A stretch of 64,000 nucleotides of DNA from Saxidomus purpurata (Eukaryota; Mollusca; Bivalvia; Venerida; Veneridae). The position numbers and the translations under genes were made by a program. The stretch covers positions 31,824,371 through 31,888,370 of the forward strand of contig JAFMSR010000012.1 in the NCBI GenBank assembly GCA_022818135.1. Reading direction: 5' to 3'. Within the stretch, counting starts at the first letter, position 1. Every line of letters starts with the position of its first letter. The notes under the pieces are model-generated. The model had not been told where the DNA came from, made no database searches, and was given only the letters and a program-made list of their open reading frames with translations. This document shows, piece after piece, positions 1 through 13,655 of the stretch.

Positions 1-105
1 GGTCATTGTGAGTGTTTCATACATTTCATACACATACATTTATGCGATGGATTGAGTTACTATCCATTGACAGTACAATCCTGAAAGTAAAATCAAAGCT
101 GATAC

Positions 106-3100
106 CTGATGAGTTTCTTTTGTTCTTCTAGTGTGTTTGGAAGCCTCATGAGCTTGGTATGTAACATGTCCCTGAATGCACGTACCCTATCCTCCACTTC
201 CTTATAAACTGAAAGTAGGTTAAAATGGACAATGCATCAAGATGTATGGACTATGTGGTTGAACACACTAGTATGGGTTGATACTGGTGGATAACTCCAA
301 ATTGGTGTAGCAGAGACTATAATACAGCATTTCTTCTCCATTGCCTACCAGCTAGCTATTTGCTCACCATATGGTAGTAGAGTGTTTATTTACTAAGCAT
401 AATTAGACCGATTTCTTGGAAATTTGTATTTACTTAATTAAGATCACTGCTACCATTGGGGCAAAAAATGCTATAATTTACATTTTATGTTCCAAGTATG
501 CAGTTCCTTTATAAAACAACTTATCAAATTAAAATACTGAATCGTCAACAAGTCGATGTGAGGGACTTAATTTAATAGGTTAAAATCTAAAATCTGTGCT
601 TCAAAAACCCAGGTTTTTCCTTGTCTTTTCCTTTTAGTCATTTAATTTATTCTGTTTCAATACTATTTTGAATCTGACAAAGGTTGTCAGGGATCTAACT
701 TTAAAATATAATCTGTGCTTCAATACTCAGATAAGTTTTTCTAATTTAAATGATGAAGTATTCATGTTCAAACTTTTCCCAATCAGAAAACAATAACCAA
801 GACCTTTTTTAACTAACATTTTCTTCATGAAACCGTTGGACACTTTGACCTGGGTTTCAGCAAAGAGGGATCTTGCTCTAACATAGTCATTGATCACCAG
901 ATTGTAATCTCCCTGTACATAAGTATAAAGTCAGTTGTTTTAACATGAATTCTGTTTTCAAAGCATCCTGTTTAAATCCATAATTGTACAAGACTCCCCA
1001 ATCTTAAGTTAATAAATGCAAGGATAATGAGTGTGTTCAAATGTTTTTGAAATAAATCAGTGCTCTCACATTACCTGCATCTAAATACAAGGAACTTGCC
1101 AGAAAACCACTATTAAGTAATTTCATCCCGATATTTCAGATGAAATTCATGGTTTAACCTGAACTAGTTCTTGAAACTTGTACATTGTATAAGGGTAAAA
1201 AAAATATGCAATTATTTGTTTGAATGACAATTCAAAAACTCATTAAAAATGAATAAATTGCATGTTCTATAAAGTATCACTTGCCAATTTTAGTTCAAAA
1301 CCACTTTGCCACTTTTTGACCAAAGAGCACCTACTGGTAACATAATATTTGGTATAAAGAACAAGTATTTTCTCCACATACCTTTTGAATATTTCTCTCT
1401 ATATTTAGAGGTAAGTAGAAGAGAAACTTAAATCTCTGTAAAACATTGAGGGCATTTCTGGTGGCATCTGCCTTATCTTTCCGTCCTAACACGTCCTGGA
1501 ATAAACCATCTGCACATGATTTAGCCTCTGAAACAAAACAAGTGCTGTTTATAAAGATTTGAAAAAGTAGCAGGTTTTATTGCTTTGTGAAAAAGCTAGA
1601 ACATTTGGAGCATATACAAATGAGAACTGCTATCATAAAATAATCAGGTAGATTTAAGGAGTTTTGCATTGTTGGTATGTCAGCACTACATTTTGGTAGG
1701 ATTGTTTGTTTAAACAATTCCAGGCCATATCTTCTGAAATTACTACAGAAAAAAGTATCTAGAAGGTTGAAAAATATCTTACATGTATATCTGGTATCCC
1801 TCATTCTATACATAAATATCTGCAGAAAGTTCCAGATTAGATTTTACTATTGTAATACACTTGTATTTCATTGTACACTTACGCATTAAAGATACAGCAT
1901 ATGAGCTGATACATTCTCTTTGAATATCATCTTCTGTAAACTTCTCATACATTGCTAGAAACAAACAAAAAGAGGTGAATGAACTTTAACAGGAAAATAC
2001 TAAGAATGACTGATGTACTAAACATTTATGAACTACAAAATTTCATAATTTCAACATTTTTCTTTAACCTACAATGTTAAAAAAATGCAAGTAATTTAAA
2101 TCAGTAGGCTCTATCCTTTAATTTTCCTGACGGTCTGAGTAAGTGTTGGTTTAGTGGCATGTACATTTCAGTTACTTTATCCTGAAAAATTTGAAACATT
2201 TCCTAACAATTTTATTAGTACCAGACACATAGAATACATGTCTCTGCTTGTACCAAACATTCACTGTAATTCAAGTTTACAGTGTAATTTAATTTTTTTA
2301 ACATTCTAAATAATCCTGCTAAATATTCAATGTGGATATAGCCATATTACCACAGTAATCCATTGACTTGAACTATCATCACTTACTTTCTAAACTGTCG
2401 AGGCAATCAAGTATAGCGCCTATATTTGTCTTCACAAAAGCTATTGGTCCCTCAGATCTGGTTCTTGCACTCAGACGCATGTTGTTCAAACCTAATTTGA
2501 GGTCTTCAAAACTGAAAACAGCAAAACATTCCTATTCTAAAAGACAACTATTCACTAATGATGACACTCTTTGATGTTACTGTCACATGATTAAACTCCT
2601 GTGAGATCATTTAAGGAGAGTCACAGTGTAATTCATACTACACATTGAGTGTGTGGTAGCAGGTTGGAGGTATAACATCAAAATGAAAAGTTTAAGCATT
2701 CATCAAGAGGAAAATAATACATGATTATTGTGCAAGAGTAATGTAACAATGTATGTAAATTCAGAGTGCAGGGCCCAAACAATGAATTAAAAGCTCTAGC
2801 ATGAGGATGTTGTGCAATAAGGTGAAGCTTTGGACTCCATAAACAGAGCTCACAATGTGCATCTTCCAGTGGCATAACCTGACTGAGACTTCTGGTTTGT
2901 ATGAGAAGCTTAGTAAGAACAACATACAATCACTGCACATATACATAAGTAAAAGAAACATACAGTCAAGTTTTAACACTAAAACTAAATAGATTAAATG
3001 TTCTGTTGAACTTAGTCACTCAGCTTCACCTAGCAACAAAACATTTTGAAAGTTAACATGCCAGTGTCAATTAGCGTATAATGCAGAAGATATAACTTTG

Positions 3101-6100
3101 AGGATACAACCTTGCCATCTGATGATTTTCCAGGAGATACCAGGCAGGGAAGAAATTCTCAAGAGACATATTACCAGAACCTACAAAGAAATCTACAAGT
3201 ATAAATTGTTCTTTTTTCAAGCTACAACAGAATACAGAAATTGCATCTAAAATCTCATCCATATGAAATTTCAATAAAGATGAAGTCACAAGGTTAATCA
3301 TGGTAATCTAAAATGAAATTTCATGTTCAACAACTAACTAGACAGACCAGAACAGTAGGCGGACATTTTTTCCGGCAAACTACTTGTTGTGTCAAATCTG
3401 TCAAGGTTCAGATCATCCGGTCTTCATCCTTGTCCGAAAATTTACAGAAAGTTGTGCGTGTAAACAACGCACTGCGCATGCACAGTCTTGCTTCTGCACG
3501 AGGTACGGTCACAACCTTCAGCAATCAAACGATTTGACCAGTACGCGGACACCATCTTGTTGGAAGAAAACGGAATGAAACGAATAGTCTAGAGCCTTGA
3601 AAAGATTTGTTAATGATTCTTTTTTTAAGAATTCAAAAGTTTCATTATTGAAAAAAAAAATTGTCCATTTGATTTTAAAGTCACATGAGGTAAGCCATGG
3701 AAATAGAGTGAGTAGTTAGTAATCGTAATCGTATGTGTGTATAATTTAAAATTATTCATCACCCAATTTCCCATGAATTTTACGTCCATCAAAGTGAAAA
3801 AGCCTGTCAATTTATGGATTATTGCTTTTTTCTAGAACTTGAACTATGCATCCAACAAGTCGAAAGAAGAAGAAAAACTTTGTGTAACTGGTGCAGATGC
3901 ACCTAAATGATCAGCATGCCGTTCACAATTTACGCCACATTTTAGGCTTCGTGGTGAAATTTTTATACAATTTCTTAAAAAAAAAGAGTTATCATCATTA
4001 AAAACTTCGAATTTTCTTACAATAGGGTTTTTTTTAACCCGATCCTTATTAATATTACTACTTTATTAGCGAAAAATATGATTTGTTCACATTTACCTTT
4101 TGGGTTCCTCTCTGTTTGTTTGATTGCCAGTTGAAAATCGGGAAATGTAACAATATATTTATTATACCAGAAGAAGAACTGATACTGTACGAATAAAATT
4201 ATGTAATTATCAAAATAATGCAAGAAAGATTCTTTGATTTAGAAATCGGAAGTCCGCGGACTGGAGTGTCCACGTACTGGTCCGGTCTGTCTAACCTTTG
4301 ATATTCTTGCTTGTACAAACACCAGTTTATATTGTACTTGTTTTCCCCAGGGACATTTATATCTCCTTTTAGACAGTCAGTAACTTATGCTGTTAAGTTT
4401 TCTTACTAGTGCTTATCATTCCAAACTTATTTCATAATTTGTGACTCTCTTGTGTAAAACAGAGGCTGGAGACGAAACATACCAAAGAACTGACAGTCAG
4501 CAAATGACGCTTATGTCATTACCTGTGAAATAAAGACTTGTTTCTTAAGTCTTTAGCTGAGAAAAAAAACTGATTATTTATCAACAAAAAGATTCCTACA
4601 CTCTGGAAATAGTTCCAACATCTCTTCCTCTGACTTGGCTCTATTTCCTTCATCTGAGATTCCTAGTGGGTCATCATCATCTTTTCCAGCCAGTGGAGAT
4701 GTGTTACCACGACGACCAAGCTGATTTAGAACTGTCTGAGTTTCATCAATCCAAACAGCTGATTCTTGCAAAGGACCTATTGAGGCATGATGTATAAATG
4801 TACAAGTAATTAGAGTGAGTTTAATTTACTGTAGATGACAAACATCTCATATGATAGGAGAACATATTTAAAGTTTCATGCTTCAAGTATTTTATCAAAT
4901 ATAAAGTGTAAACTTCATACCATGGTTGCAATAAAGAGCAAGTTGTAAACTATCATATTAAACTTGATTAAATTCTAGGTTATTGATCATTTACTTATTT
5001 TACCAAATATTCCTGTTAAACAAAGCAACGTAGACAAATTAAGCATGAAATATTAAGTTCCATCTCACTGTGGAGTTCATGCAACACTGTAAACAGCCAT
5101 GATACTGCACAAATAGTAAGTTTTATTTCTGTTTTACAAGTCAACATTTGACAAGGCTCCTACCAATCTGTATGAAGAAACCCCTAAATCCAACAGTGCA
5201 GCTGCCTGTTCCTCCAGACTTGGTGCTCACAATGATGTCTCCTTTACCCTTGCCAGATCCTGTGCGAGCAATAATTTTACTGCTTGACTTCCACTCAGCT
5301 GACAGTAAGCAGTCAACACCACAAATCTTTAAACCTGAAAACATTTTAAATGTACGTGATATAATGAAATGGCATATCTTTCTGCCTCTAATCAATTCTA
5401 ACCAAATCTCAACATATATTTTGTCTAAATATTATCAAGATTGAGTAATGAATGGAGGTGCAAGGACTAAATTATGGCTAAATATAGCCTTAAGGAGAAA
5501 CAAAGGGTCATTTTGATCAGATTTGGTCCATATCAAACTCAACTGATATCTTCTGGTCATATACAAGGGGTCTTTTGTATGTTTCTGTAAACAGTTACAT
5601 TTTTTTATCAATCAGTTTATTAAGACAAATGTTTGACTATAAATAAATTCAAGTACATTGAATAGATTTATATGTTCTTTGTTTGAATTTCTTTCAAAAA
5701 TGTATGCTCTACAGTCGCTTTAGCAAAGCAATATCATCATGGGCATGGAAAAGTCACGAATAAGAAGGAATGTTTTTGGAAATTTTACATTATTATGAAT
5801 TAAAGTAAATAAAAGGCACAAAATATATTCAAAGAACATGTACATATTATGATAAGAGATTGAGTGATGTCAAGTCAAAATATACTTCAAGAGTACAAAA
5901 CATTCATAAAGACCCTACACATGATGCTGAACACAAACTTAGATTGTCCTGTCCAGCAAATATGTTAGGAAAAGTAGAAGATATGGATTAAATACTGTAT
6001 GAATGATACAGAAACGCATTTAAAATGCTTGAAATATTTTCCTTTACAAAGTTTTTTGAGTTTGCATAAAGCATGAGACAGTTTTCCCACAGAGCTATGA

Positions 6101-6427
6101 GTTTTTAAGAACCTTTCAGAACGTCCCTTCAACTCCCTTGCACATTGCACCCAAGTTTAAGATTGCTTTAGAAAAGTGGATGCCAAGGTGTAAATAAACA
6201 AATATTGTTGACAACAGGCAGACAGCAGCTGTCTATATTTTTCCTATCATCAAAACTGCCTGCAACATATACAAAATGTACATTGTAGATTTTCTTATCA
6301 CTCAAAAGTAGTTTATACCTATGAGATCCCTTGGTTCCTTCCCAAGGTTTTCTCCTCTAATTGTAACCCTTGTTCCTGGAGGTCCTTCTTTTGGTGAAGC
6401 ACCTGTTACCAGAGGCTGTGGTGCCAT
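106..6427 (-). CDS. EXOC2: Exocyst complex component 2 (Sec5), N-terminal part; gene runs off the left edge
   Basis: Sec5 is a subunit of the octameric exocyst, which tethers secretory vesicles to the plasma membrane; in animals its N-terminal IPT/TIG domain binds RalA (family knowledge). Coding exons read on the minus strand: 6319-6427 (ATG at 6427), 5164-5334, 4600-4776, 3111-3180, 2387-2511, 1883-1954, 1382-1527, 834-912 and 106-208. Phases agree throughout and give 350 codons plus 2 nt. Residues about 5-92 form the TIG domain ([15 protein letters not shown], then [20 protein letters not shown] and [11 protein letters not shown]). The helical part follows with [39 protein letters not shown] and [18 protein letters not shown], all typical of Sec5. 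Human EXOC2 is about 924 aa, so some 60 percent lies beyond position 1. The donor after 834 (GTTTCA) is weak but keeps the frame. A 951-bp TIR element sits in the intron between exons 3 and 4. A 5' UTR exon upstream of 6427 is likely but was not identified. Confidence 0.95.
3341..4291. mobile_element. TA-flanked MITE-like element in an EXOC2 intron
   Basis: The ends carry an imperfect inverted repeat of about 25 bp: left GACAGACCAGAACAGTAGGC, and reverse complement of the right end GACAGACCGGACCAGTACGT, both followed by GGACA; 21 of 25 positions match. Each end is flanked by TA (3339-3340 and 4292-4293), as expected for Tc1/mariner-type insertion. A third partial copy of the end motif (ACCAGTACGCGGACACC) lies inside at about 3537-3553. 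No transposase frame is visible, so the element is non-autonomous. Superfamily assignment is inferred from the TA flanks only. Confidence 0.6.
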
Positions 6428-8587
6428 TTTATAATATGAGAAATGAACTGGAGTCTTCAGAGGAAATACTGAAGTGCAAAATGTTACGTAATGTGAAATT
6501 ACACTGTACTGTGCAGAACAATTGTTTAAGAATGCACTAATGGCAATTGCTTGGTTCTACAAAGAAGATGTACTTTCAACAGAAAATAGAAGACTAGATC
6601 TGGCAAATGTAGCTTTACTTTTGAAAATGAAAATAGAATCTAGGACCTCAACTACTGCAATAAAAATGTACATAAAGTTTAACATGTTAAAGGACTTTTA
6701 AAATCAAGTGCAAATAGTTAGTAACTGTTACCCTTAAATACATTGTTCAGTGCTTCAATTCATTCAATGTGACAGTTTGATTCCTTTCATTGGAATTCAT
6801 ATTTGATATTGTCAAATCTAAGTCCACAGTAATTGTGCATGTTAAAGTTCTTTGCTATAATATTACATCCCATGGCCACCTTTCACAAAAAGACAGACAT
6901 GTATGCAAAAAGTAAACAGCAAAATGGGACTGCTGTTTTTAAAAACAGAGTAGTCATTTGGAAATTGAGAATAGCTTATTAAACCATTACACCTTAGTGA
7001 CCTAACTGTCAGCTATCAATAAATTACTTCAGACTGGCTGTGATTTACAATTAAGTGGACTGTATCAGTCACACCGTTTAGACCCCTCCTCCCACCAAGT
7101 CATTTTTATAAACATCCCGGCCTAACTTTCAACCAGAATGTATACTTCAATGGACCAAAATGCCACTTCACCACAAAAGATAAAAATCATGATTAGGATG
7201 TCTCCAGTATCCGAAATGAGAACATATCCGAATACGTGTCCCTACATAATCATCCTATTTGTGAAATATGTAAAATGAGTTGTGTCTGTTAAAATATTGC
7301 ATGTAGCAGAAAGTACAGTGTGTGCTAAATATCTTACAAAAGTCATCAAGTGTTTGCAAGAAGATCAGGAAAACATAAAATCCTACATTTTAATAAGAAT
7401 CTAGCCCACTTCCGTGTAAGGGACGTGACTGTACTCACAAAAGTTAGGCTTCCGAAAGTTAACTCCCCTGCTCATAAACCACCATTTGTAAGATGGTACT
7501 TGATTTACATGATTTTTTGACAATTCCGTAAACTAAGCAAAAGAATGTCCTTCCCTAAAATCGTACAAATTGCTTATGGACTCAATATGAATATCCACAG
7601 AACCAGATTTCAAGTATTTGACATTATTTCCCCGTTTGTCACACATTTTCGCGACACGGATCACGCCGGGTTTTCGGACTAAGATAATAAACACAAAGAA
7701 CTTATGGTATTTCACTAAATCGGTGGGACTTGGAACCAGCCAATTTGTGTAGGGAACTTGCGGACCATTGATATTGTGGTCTCTGTTGGTTTAAAATGAT
7801 TAGTAGCACTAAAGTTTTCTAGAATTAAAATCGAAAGTACAATGGTTGAACATAACAAAAAAAAGTTTATTAATTTTCTGATTAATTTTACGGTGTTCTG
7901 TGGCTATCTGAAAATATTGATTTTTTGACAGAATGTAAACAAAAATCCTACAGACGAGGGGTGATGTCCTCTGGTGCAATTTTGGCTATAAAGTATCACT
8001 ATATGTATATAAAAAAGGCATTTTTGGGTGTGACTAAGGTGATTCTACAGATTTTTGGGGTGTAACTACTCAACGAATGTTTTGGTATGCGGACCGTGCT
8101 TAGATGTTATACAGTAAGTCTATGAAAAAAGATTTAGTGTAGTCATACCTAAAGGGACAGTTGTTTTGTCGTGTCAATTTTTGAAATATTGTTGAATGCA
8201 CTCGATACTTAAATGTTTCAAAGAATTATTTACTGTTTGGGATCACCTTAAACCCATGACAATTTCTAAATCTGACAATATAAATCCGTGAAATTATCAC
8301 GATTTACCATTCAAGACTGTATGTAAATCTGTGATGGTATCTTAAAATCTTTGGCATACGGAGCGCTTCATATGACAATTACTGAAAAGACTCTGTAATA
8401 GGAGAGATCACCCTGACGTCACACGGCAATTTTGATAAGATTACTGGTGGGCAAAAACAGCTGAACTAACACTATCAACTTTTTATTTCAACTCTCACAA
8501 ATACATGTATAGTATTACTTTTATTCTCCTTTACATTTCTTTTTTTAAACTCTCGCACAGACACGCACCTGCACATAATACGGGTAT

Positions 8588-8596
8588 AGAGAGAGG

Positions 8597-8647
<51 letters not shown>

Positions 8648-8655
8648 TAGAAAGC
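8588..8655. repeat. (GA)n microsatellite
   Basis: A nearly pure GA/AG dinucleotide run with a few interruptions. The three overlapping open frames through it, on both strands, are products of the simple repeat (RERERE or SLSLSL strings). Confidence 0.95.
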
Positions 8656-9179
8656 CCGATACCAATATTTTCACAGTAAGATATGGATTTGAGAAAAAGA
8701 TACAATATTTAAGAGATGATTTTTTATAATGGCTTGTTGCTGCTATAACCATTTACGAAAACAGTGTGTGGTACGCGCTAGTGAATTTTTCAGTGTGAAT
8801 TGGAAAATTGAAAATAATGAATAAAACGTAAATTTTATTAGCTTTCCAGTGATATAAAACATTGTAATATATCTTTTGTTTTAATAAAGTTACGGCTGTT
8901 AAAAAACACCACCAACAATACAAAAACACTGACTACCGACCGCTGTCCACCGCATTGATCTCTTATCAGAGGAAAATATTGCATAATACAGGGTTTTGTT
9001 TGCACACACAATCGCTCCTATTTATGGAACATTTTGTAAGTCTCTACAAAACGTTGCGTAAATTACAAAATGTCACAATTTACCCATGTCACAAGATATA
9101 ATTAAATGAAACTTTATGGAAAGTGAATTGAATAACAGATGATTCAAATGACATTATCCCCAATACTGGTTTTTGCAAT

Positions 9180-9640
9180 GTCTGTTAGTCGGTCGGTCAG
9201 ATGTTCACCTTAAGTTAACTATGCGATGTGCAGAACCCGTAAACCAACCGCATCGGCTCACGGTCAAAGTCACAGCTCAAGGTCAAACGTTTGAGCCTTG
9301 CATTTCATGTCCGCTCCGTATTTCCTAAACCCCACAAATGATTTTCATGAAACTCGGGTCAGATGTTCACCATATTGACACAATATGCAGAGCGCATGTT
9401 ACAACAACCTTGGTTAAAGGTTAAGGTCACTGTTACTAAAAATAGAAAAAAGGTTTTAGCTCAATAACTAGTTTGAAGTGACAGATTGTAATGAAACTTG
9501 GTTTGTAGGTAGCTTGCATGGAGAGGAAGCTTTGGCTTGCATTGCAGGTCACTTTGGTCAAGGTCAAGATTGCAGTTACTAAAATTATTTTATTTTTTTT
9601 CAGTTTTTTAATTTTCGGGGGTGTCAAGGTCACTGTTACT
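9180..9640. repeat. Decayed dispersed repeat with GGTCAAGGTCA motifs
   Basis: The stretch repeats phrases such as GGTCAAGGTCAAGATTGC, AAGGTCACTGTTACTAAA (at about 9423 and 9627) and ATGAAACT..GG. The same kind of wording occurs in the other repeat families of this window, so this is probably an old, truncated member. No clear ends are visible. Confidence 0.5.
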
Positions 9641-10077
9641 AAAAATAGATTTTATTAGTAATATTTATTAAAGCTATTACATATATATTAAAAACCTACC
9701 TACCAAACCAGTTCTGACCTTGGTTCCCCAACAACAGAGAATAGTAATGGGCGTGTGGTGGGGGTAGGAGGAGACATATGTTTTTATGTAAAAAAAAACC
9801 AACCCTCTAGTCATTATAAAATTACCATAAATTAATTGATTTAATTCTTCCAAAAACTGATGGTTAGATTACTTCACTAGTTACAAGGTGTCAATTTACA
9901 AAGTCTAGCTAAATCTGGCTCTTTATAAATATAAATTAAATTCCAAAGATTGTTAAATCATACTATACTTTTGTTGTGTGGCACTCATTGAATGGTTGGA
10001 AATGTCAGTTATGTTCACCTTTATGTCTTACAGTTTACAGACTGTTTCATAATTGCTGTTACAGATTTAATCGCAAT

Positions 10078-13000
10078 ATGCATCATGATGGAAAGACAGA
10101 TTTAACAGGCTTAAAGAAGCAACAGCAGAAGACATTTTTAGTTCTCAAACAATGTCGTAATGGAATTAAAGAAATAGAAGCTCTTGCTGGACCATGTATA
10201 AAGACAATAGCAAATCTGACAGAACAGTTTCAGTGTTGCAGTGTTGTTATGGTTGCATCGTTACCTTCAGATGTAGACTTCACTGAAGTCAAACAAAAGC
10301 TGCAGTTCAAGATCTCCTCAGAAATAAATGAAAATATATGCAAACTTCAAACTTTGGTGTAAGGATTTAAACATTTTCTGTTAATCATTGCACAGAATTG
10401 TCTAATATGTAAGAAGATTAATGTTTCTTTATTATTCTTTTTTATCTCATTTAGGGCCATTTGCAAATATTTCAATGCAAGTGTGCTTTGTGCACTTTTT
10501 CAGAGAATGTGCATGCTTATGCCTTAAGGTCATGCAACCTGTCTTTAACAAAAAGTATAACAATGTGTTAATGTAAATGTTTGGTTTGTCAAGCTGGTTG
10601 AAGAAGCGAAGCATTGGCTTTAATGTTAGACTTGTATCATTTTATGTCCCTAAACATTTAGTAATAACACTGTAAGTTTTTGCTCAGAATAATATGTCTA
10701 AAATATAACAAACTAAGTTGGTTACAGGTTTCAGATAATTAAGAGAGAGGCTAATTGACATGCTGTTCATGGATTTCAATAAACTTCCACAGAATTGTAA
10801 AGCATCATGGGAATTAGTGTTGTGCTGAATTGTATTTTTATGTATGTACACATATTTTTTTGACAAATTTGTTGAAATTTAGTTCCAGGTATGAGGTGTA
10901 CAGTAACCGTATTGGGAAACAGTATGACCAGTGTATATCGAAGTATAGTAGTCATACAGAGGAGTTACAACAGTTGCTCGCAAGATCTCCACTTTGTCCA
11001 TCTGTAACAGGTATAATCAGGATTCTTTTAGTAGACCATTACCCTACTAACACTAAGTGATTGTGCCTCGATAAACAATGCAGGTCTTCATAAACCTGAA
11101 CATCAGGGTTTAAAGTACAAGGTAGTGGTTTCTAAAGTCAGAGAGGTGAAATGGATTTTCAAACCTAGCTATGGTCATGATCACTCTTTCTTTATACTCA
11201 TCAAATCTGAGAAACAGAGACCACCTGCTTATAAACTGCTTTGAAAATATAGACTACCAAGTAAATAAACACCAGCAGTAGAGAAAATAGAATGTAAATC
11301 CTATACAGTAGAAAAAGCTGTCAATAATGGCCGTTTTGTCAACAAAGACTGCTTTAGTTTGTTGCAGCAAGTGGTTTCCATTCACAACTCTACTGGACAG
11401 GGCTGCATATTTCTCAAGACATATAAAAGAGATGTCTGTGAGCTCCAAGCTTTTAATACAGTCAAACTAAAATAAATTGATTGAATAACAAAGTAGCATA
11501 AATAAAAGATGTGACACAACAAAATATGACTAACAAATCTTCCATTGACTTTGAATGCAACAACCAATAACCAAACTATATAGTTATAGCCAAAGATTAT
11601 AAACCTTCAGTGCCTTGAAATATTTTTTAAGTTTAAGAAAGGGCCAAATAAAGTCCAAAACATAATTATGTCTTCCCCGAGGTCAGTGGTTCTTTGGAGG
11701 GGAATAGGGGCATTTGGGAGACAATTAAGTTAGTCTCAAAAACAATTCCTTGTTTTCATTTCCACCTGTACTTTTTCTGCAATTCTTGAATTAATGACTT
11801 GAATAATAACCTTTTTGTCATAAAGAGTTGTCATATTTTCAGATATGTTGGAATGGATTGAGGTCACAGAGAGATTGATTAGGGAGACATATTTGTGTAA
11901 AAAGTTTATTGTTGATACATTTACTCCTAATCAGGCAGGAATCTGTGACAGTCTCGAGAGTTCTTGGCGGGAAGGGGATACAGATCTATGTAACCAGCTG
12001 GACGGTAGGTATATGCAACTTGAACGCCCTCTTCGACCTTTTAGATTTATGTTGTTAACATGACATTCATACACCTCATCCATTTTGTAAGCCCTCGAAG
12101 GGTGGCATATTAAAATCGCACCGTCCGTCTGTCCGTCCCCACTTACAAATTCGTGTCCGGACTAACTTTGTCATGCATTGAAGGATTTGACAATAACTTG
12201 GCACAAAATTAATGTCTAGCACACCAAGAGGACTTGAGGCGTGCAAGACCCATGTCCCTACCTCAAAGGTCAAGGTCACACTTAGTTGGAAGGCAACGGA
12301 ATCCTATATATATGCACACATTTGTGTCCAGACTGTCACTTTGTCATGCATTGATTGATCTCTTGTTTATTCAAATCTTTCAAGAGTTGTCAAAGTACAT
12401 CATTTATTCCATTTGAGGAAGCTATTTAGCTAGGCTACAGAGGTTTTTATGTGTGTTTGGGTGCTAAGGATGCTTTGATTGTGCCATGTGAGCCCATGTG
12501 GTTTTCCCATGCCAATGTAAGGGGAAATACTGGAAAAGGTTTCAATTTTCCTTTAAGTCTCATTGCCCACTGTACATATACCCCCCTTACTTTTTCCTTC
12601 ATATTTTAATTGTATTGCAATAACAGGAAGTTGAAGACCATAAAATCCCTTTTTAGCTTATAAACAAGAGTGCTGGGTAGTTTTCTTCATGGTATTGTGT
12701 CTCTGTGCCTTCTACTTACTTCTTTCATAATTAACTTCCACCTTCAATTTTTTGAATATCAACTGAATGTTTTCTCTTCTTGTATGCATTATATCGGCCT
12801 CCGTGTTTGAGTGGTAAGTTTCGCTGACTTGAAATCATTGTAACCGATCAAGGGTCATGGGTTTCAGCCCTGATTCTGACCACGGCCCTGTCTCTATGTG
12901 AGAAAGTTGGCATTTTGTTACGGAGGATAGGAGTCTAGTACTAGTTCTTCCCATGAACAATTGTTAGGTAAACTGTCGGTCTGTTAAAATGACTAAAATC

Positions 13001-13190
13001 TGGTTTGAAAGGGCATTAAACTAAAACAACAACTGTATGCATTATTTGATGCTATATAGCAGTTGTAAGATTGACTTGAAATAAGTATAAGATAAGTTAA
13101 GGTAGAAAAACAATAAAGTTTGATTTTGTATCTGTATTTTCAGAATACTTGGCACTAACTAGCCACTTCATGGAATTGGAAATATCATGA
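10078..13190 (+). CDS. AIRIM: AFG2-interacting ribosome maturation factor (C1orf109-like), complete
   Basis: The human protein is a partner of the AFG2 (SPATA5) AAA ATPase complex and helps cytoplasmic maturation of the 60S ribosomal subunit (established knowledge). Coding exons: 10078-10358, 10883-11010, 11843-12004 and 13144-13190 (TGA at the end), 618 nt, 205 aa; human about 203 aa. All phases agree (2, 1 and 1 nt carried over). The best-conserved block is SPLCPSVTDMLEWIEVTERL followed by IRETYLCKKFIVDTF, matching human SPSVADMLEW..IERHYRKSYL. The N-terminus (GLKKQQQKTFLVLKQC) is helical. The end EYLALTSHFMELEIS corresponds to the human DILLNVSFFLEE tail. The start is the in-frame ATG after an acceptor-like TTACAG; the frame stays open upstream to an ATG at 9976, so a longer N-terminus cannot be excluded. 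Intron 3 carries an old repeat copy and a young SINE. Confidence 0.93.
12089..12350 (+). repeat. Truncated copy of the TGCCCCCGAAGGG repeat family
   Basis: It begins GCCCTCGAAGGGTGG and carries one and a half core units (TTTGTCATGCATTGAAGGAT, GCGTGCAAGACCCATGTCCC, CTCAAAGGTCAAGGTCACAC). These match the tandem cores at 42228-43091 and 46325-47277. The 3' part of the element is missing. It lies in AIRIM intron 3. Confidence 0.75.
12793..13033 (+). mobile_element. tRNA-derived SINE with perfect 12-bp target duplication
   Basis: The head GGCCTCCGTGTTTGAGTGGT resembles a type II (Leu/Ser-like) tRNA. It has an A-box-like TTGAGTGGTAAG at about 12808 and a B-box-like GGGTTTCAGCCC at about 12859, consistent with an internal pol III promoter. 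The tail ends GGCATTAAACTAAAACAAC. The element is bracketed by a perfect direct repeat TGTATGCATTAT at 12781-12792 and 13034-13045, the mark of LINE-mediated insertion. The intact duplication suggests a recent insertion into AIRIM intron 3. It is not a functional tRNA gene: it has no closing acceptor stem. Confidence 0.88.
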
Positions 13191-13655
13191 CAGTTAACCG
13201 TAGAAACCATGTTTACATAGCCTCATGAACCTATGATGGGGAAATGGAACTGACACATTTGTTTTTCCTCGGACTTCCAGCAGCACTGGTCATACCCTGC
13301 AGCAGTGTCTAATGCAATCTGTGAACTAAAAAAGCTGAACTACTTGTTGAGATTGAGATTAAAAGGATTTCTTTAAAAAATCAAATGCATGTTGCATGTT
13401 GTCTGTAAGAGAACACTTTTATAGGCCACATTTTGTATGCATCCATTCTGATAATTGGTCAGGTAAATCTCAATCAAGTTGAAATTGTGTTATGTTGATT
13501 CAAAAACTACACTGACTCAACATGAAAACATTACAGGTTTATAATGGGATTTACTATGCATGAGAAAGAAACACCAATACGTCACAATGTATGAGGTGGA
13601 ATTCAATCATTTGTAAGAATGTTAAACTTTATCAGATAGGGAGTGAGTAATATTT

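Larger units (their letters stand above)
6428..10077. other. Spacer between the divergent EXOC2 and AIRIM start codons
   Basis: This 3.65 kb spacer must hold both 5' UTRs and promoters, but no first exon could be placed with confidence. A consensus CRE (TGACGTCA) is at 8414-8421. A splice-acceptor-like TGTTACAG ends at about 10063, just before the AIRIM start. Also present are a GA microsatellite (8588-8655) and a decayed dispersed repeat (9180-9640). No conserved protein was recognised. Confidence 0.5.

Noticed and set aside
8475..8752. Overlapping open frames on both strands
   Set aside because: They are produced by the GA microsatellite, which lacks stops in several frames.
12796..12880. 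tRNA-Leu/Ser gene
   Set aside because: The acceptor stem does not close and the sequence runs on into a SINE tail with 12-bp target duplications.
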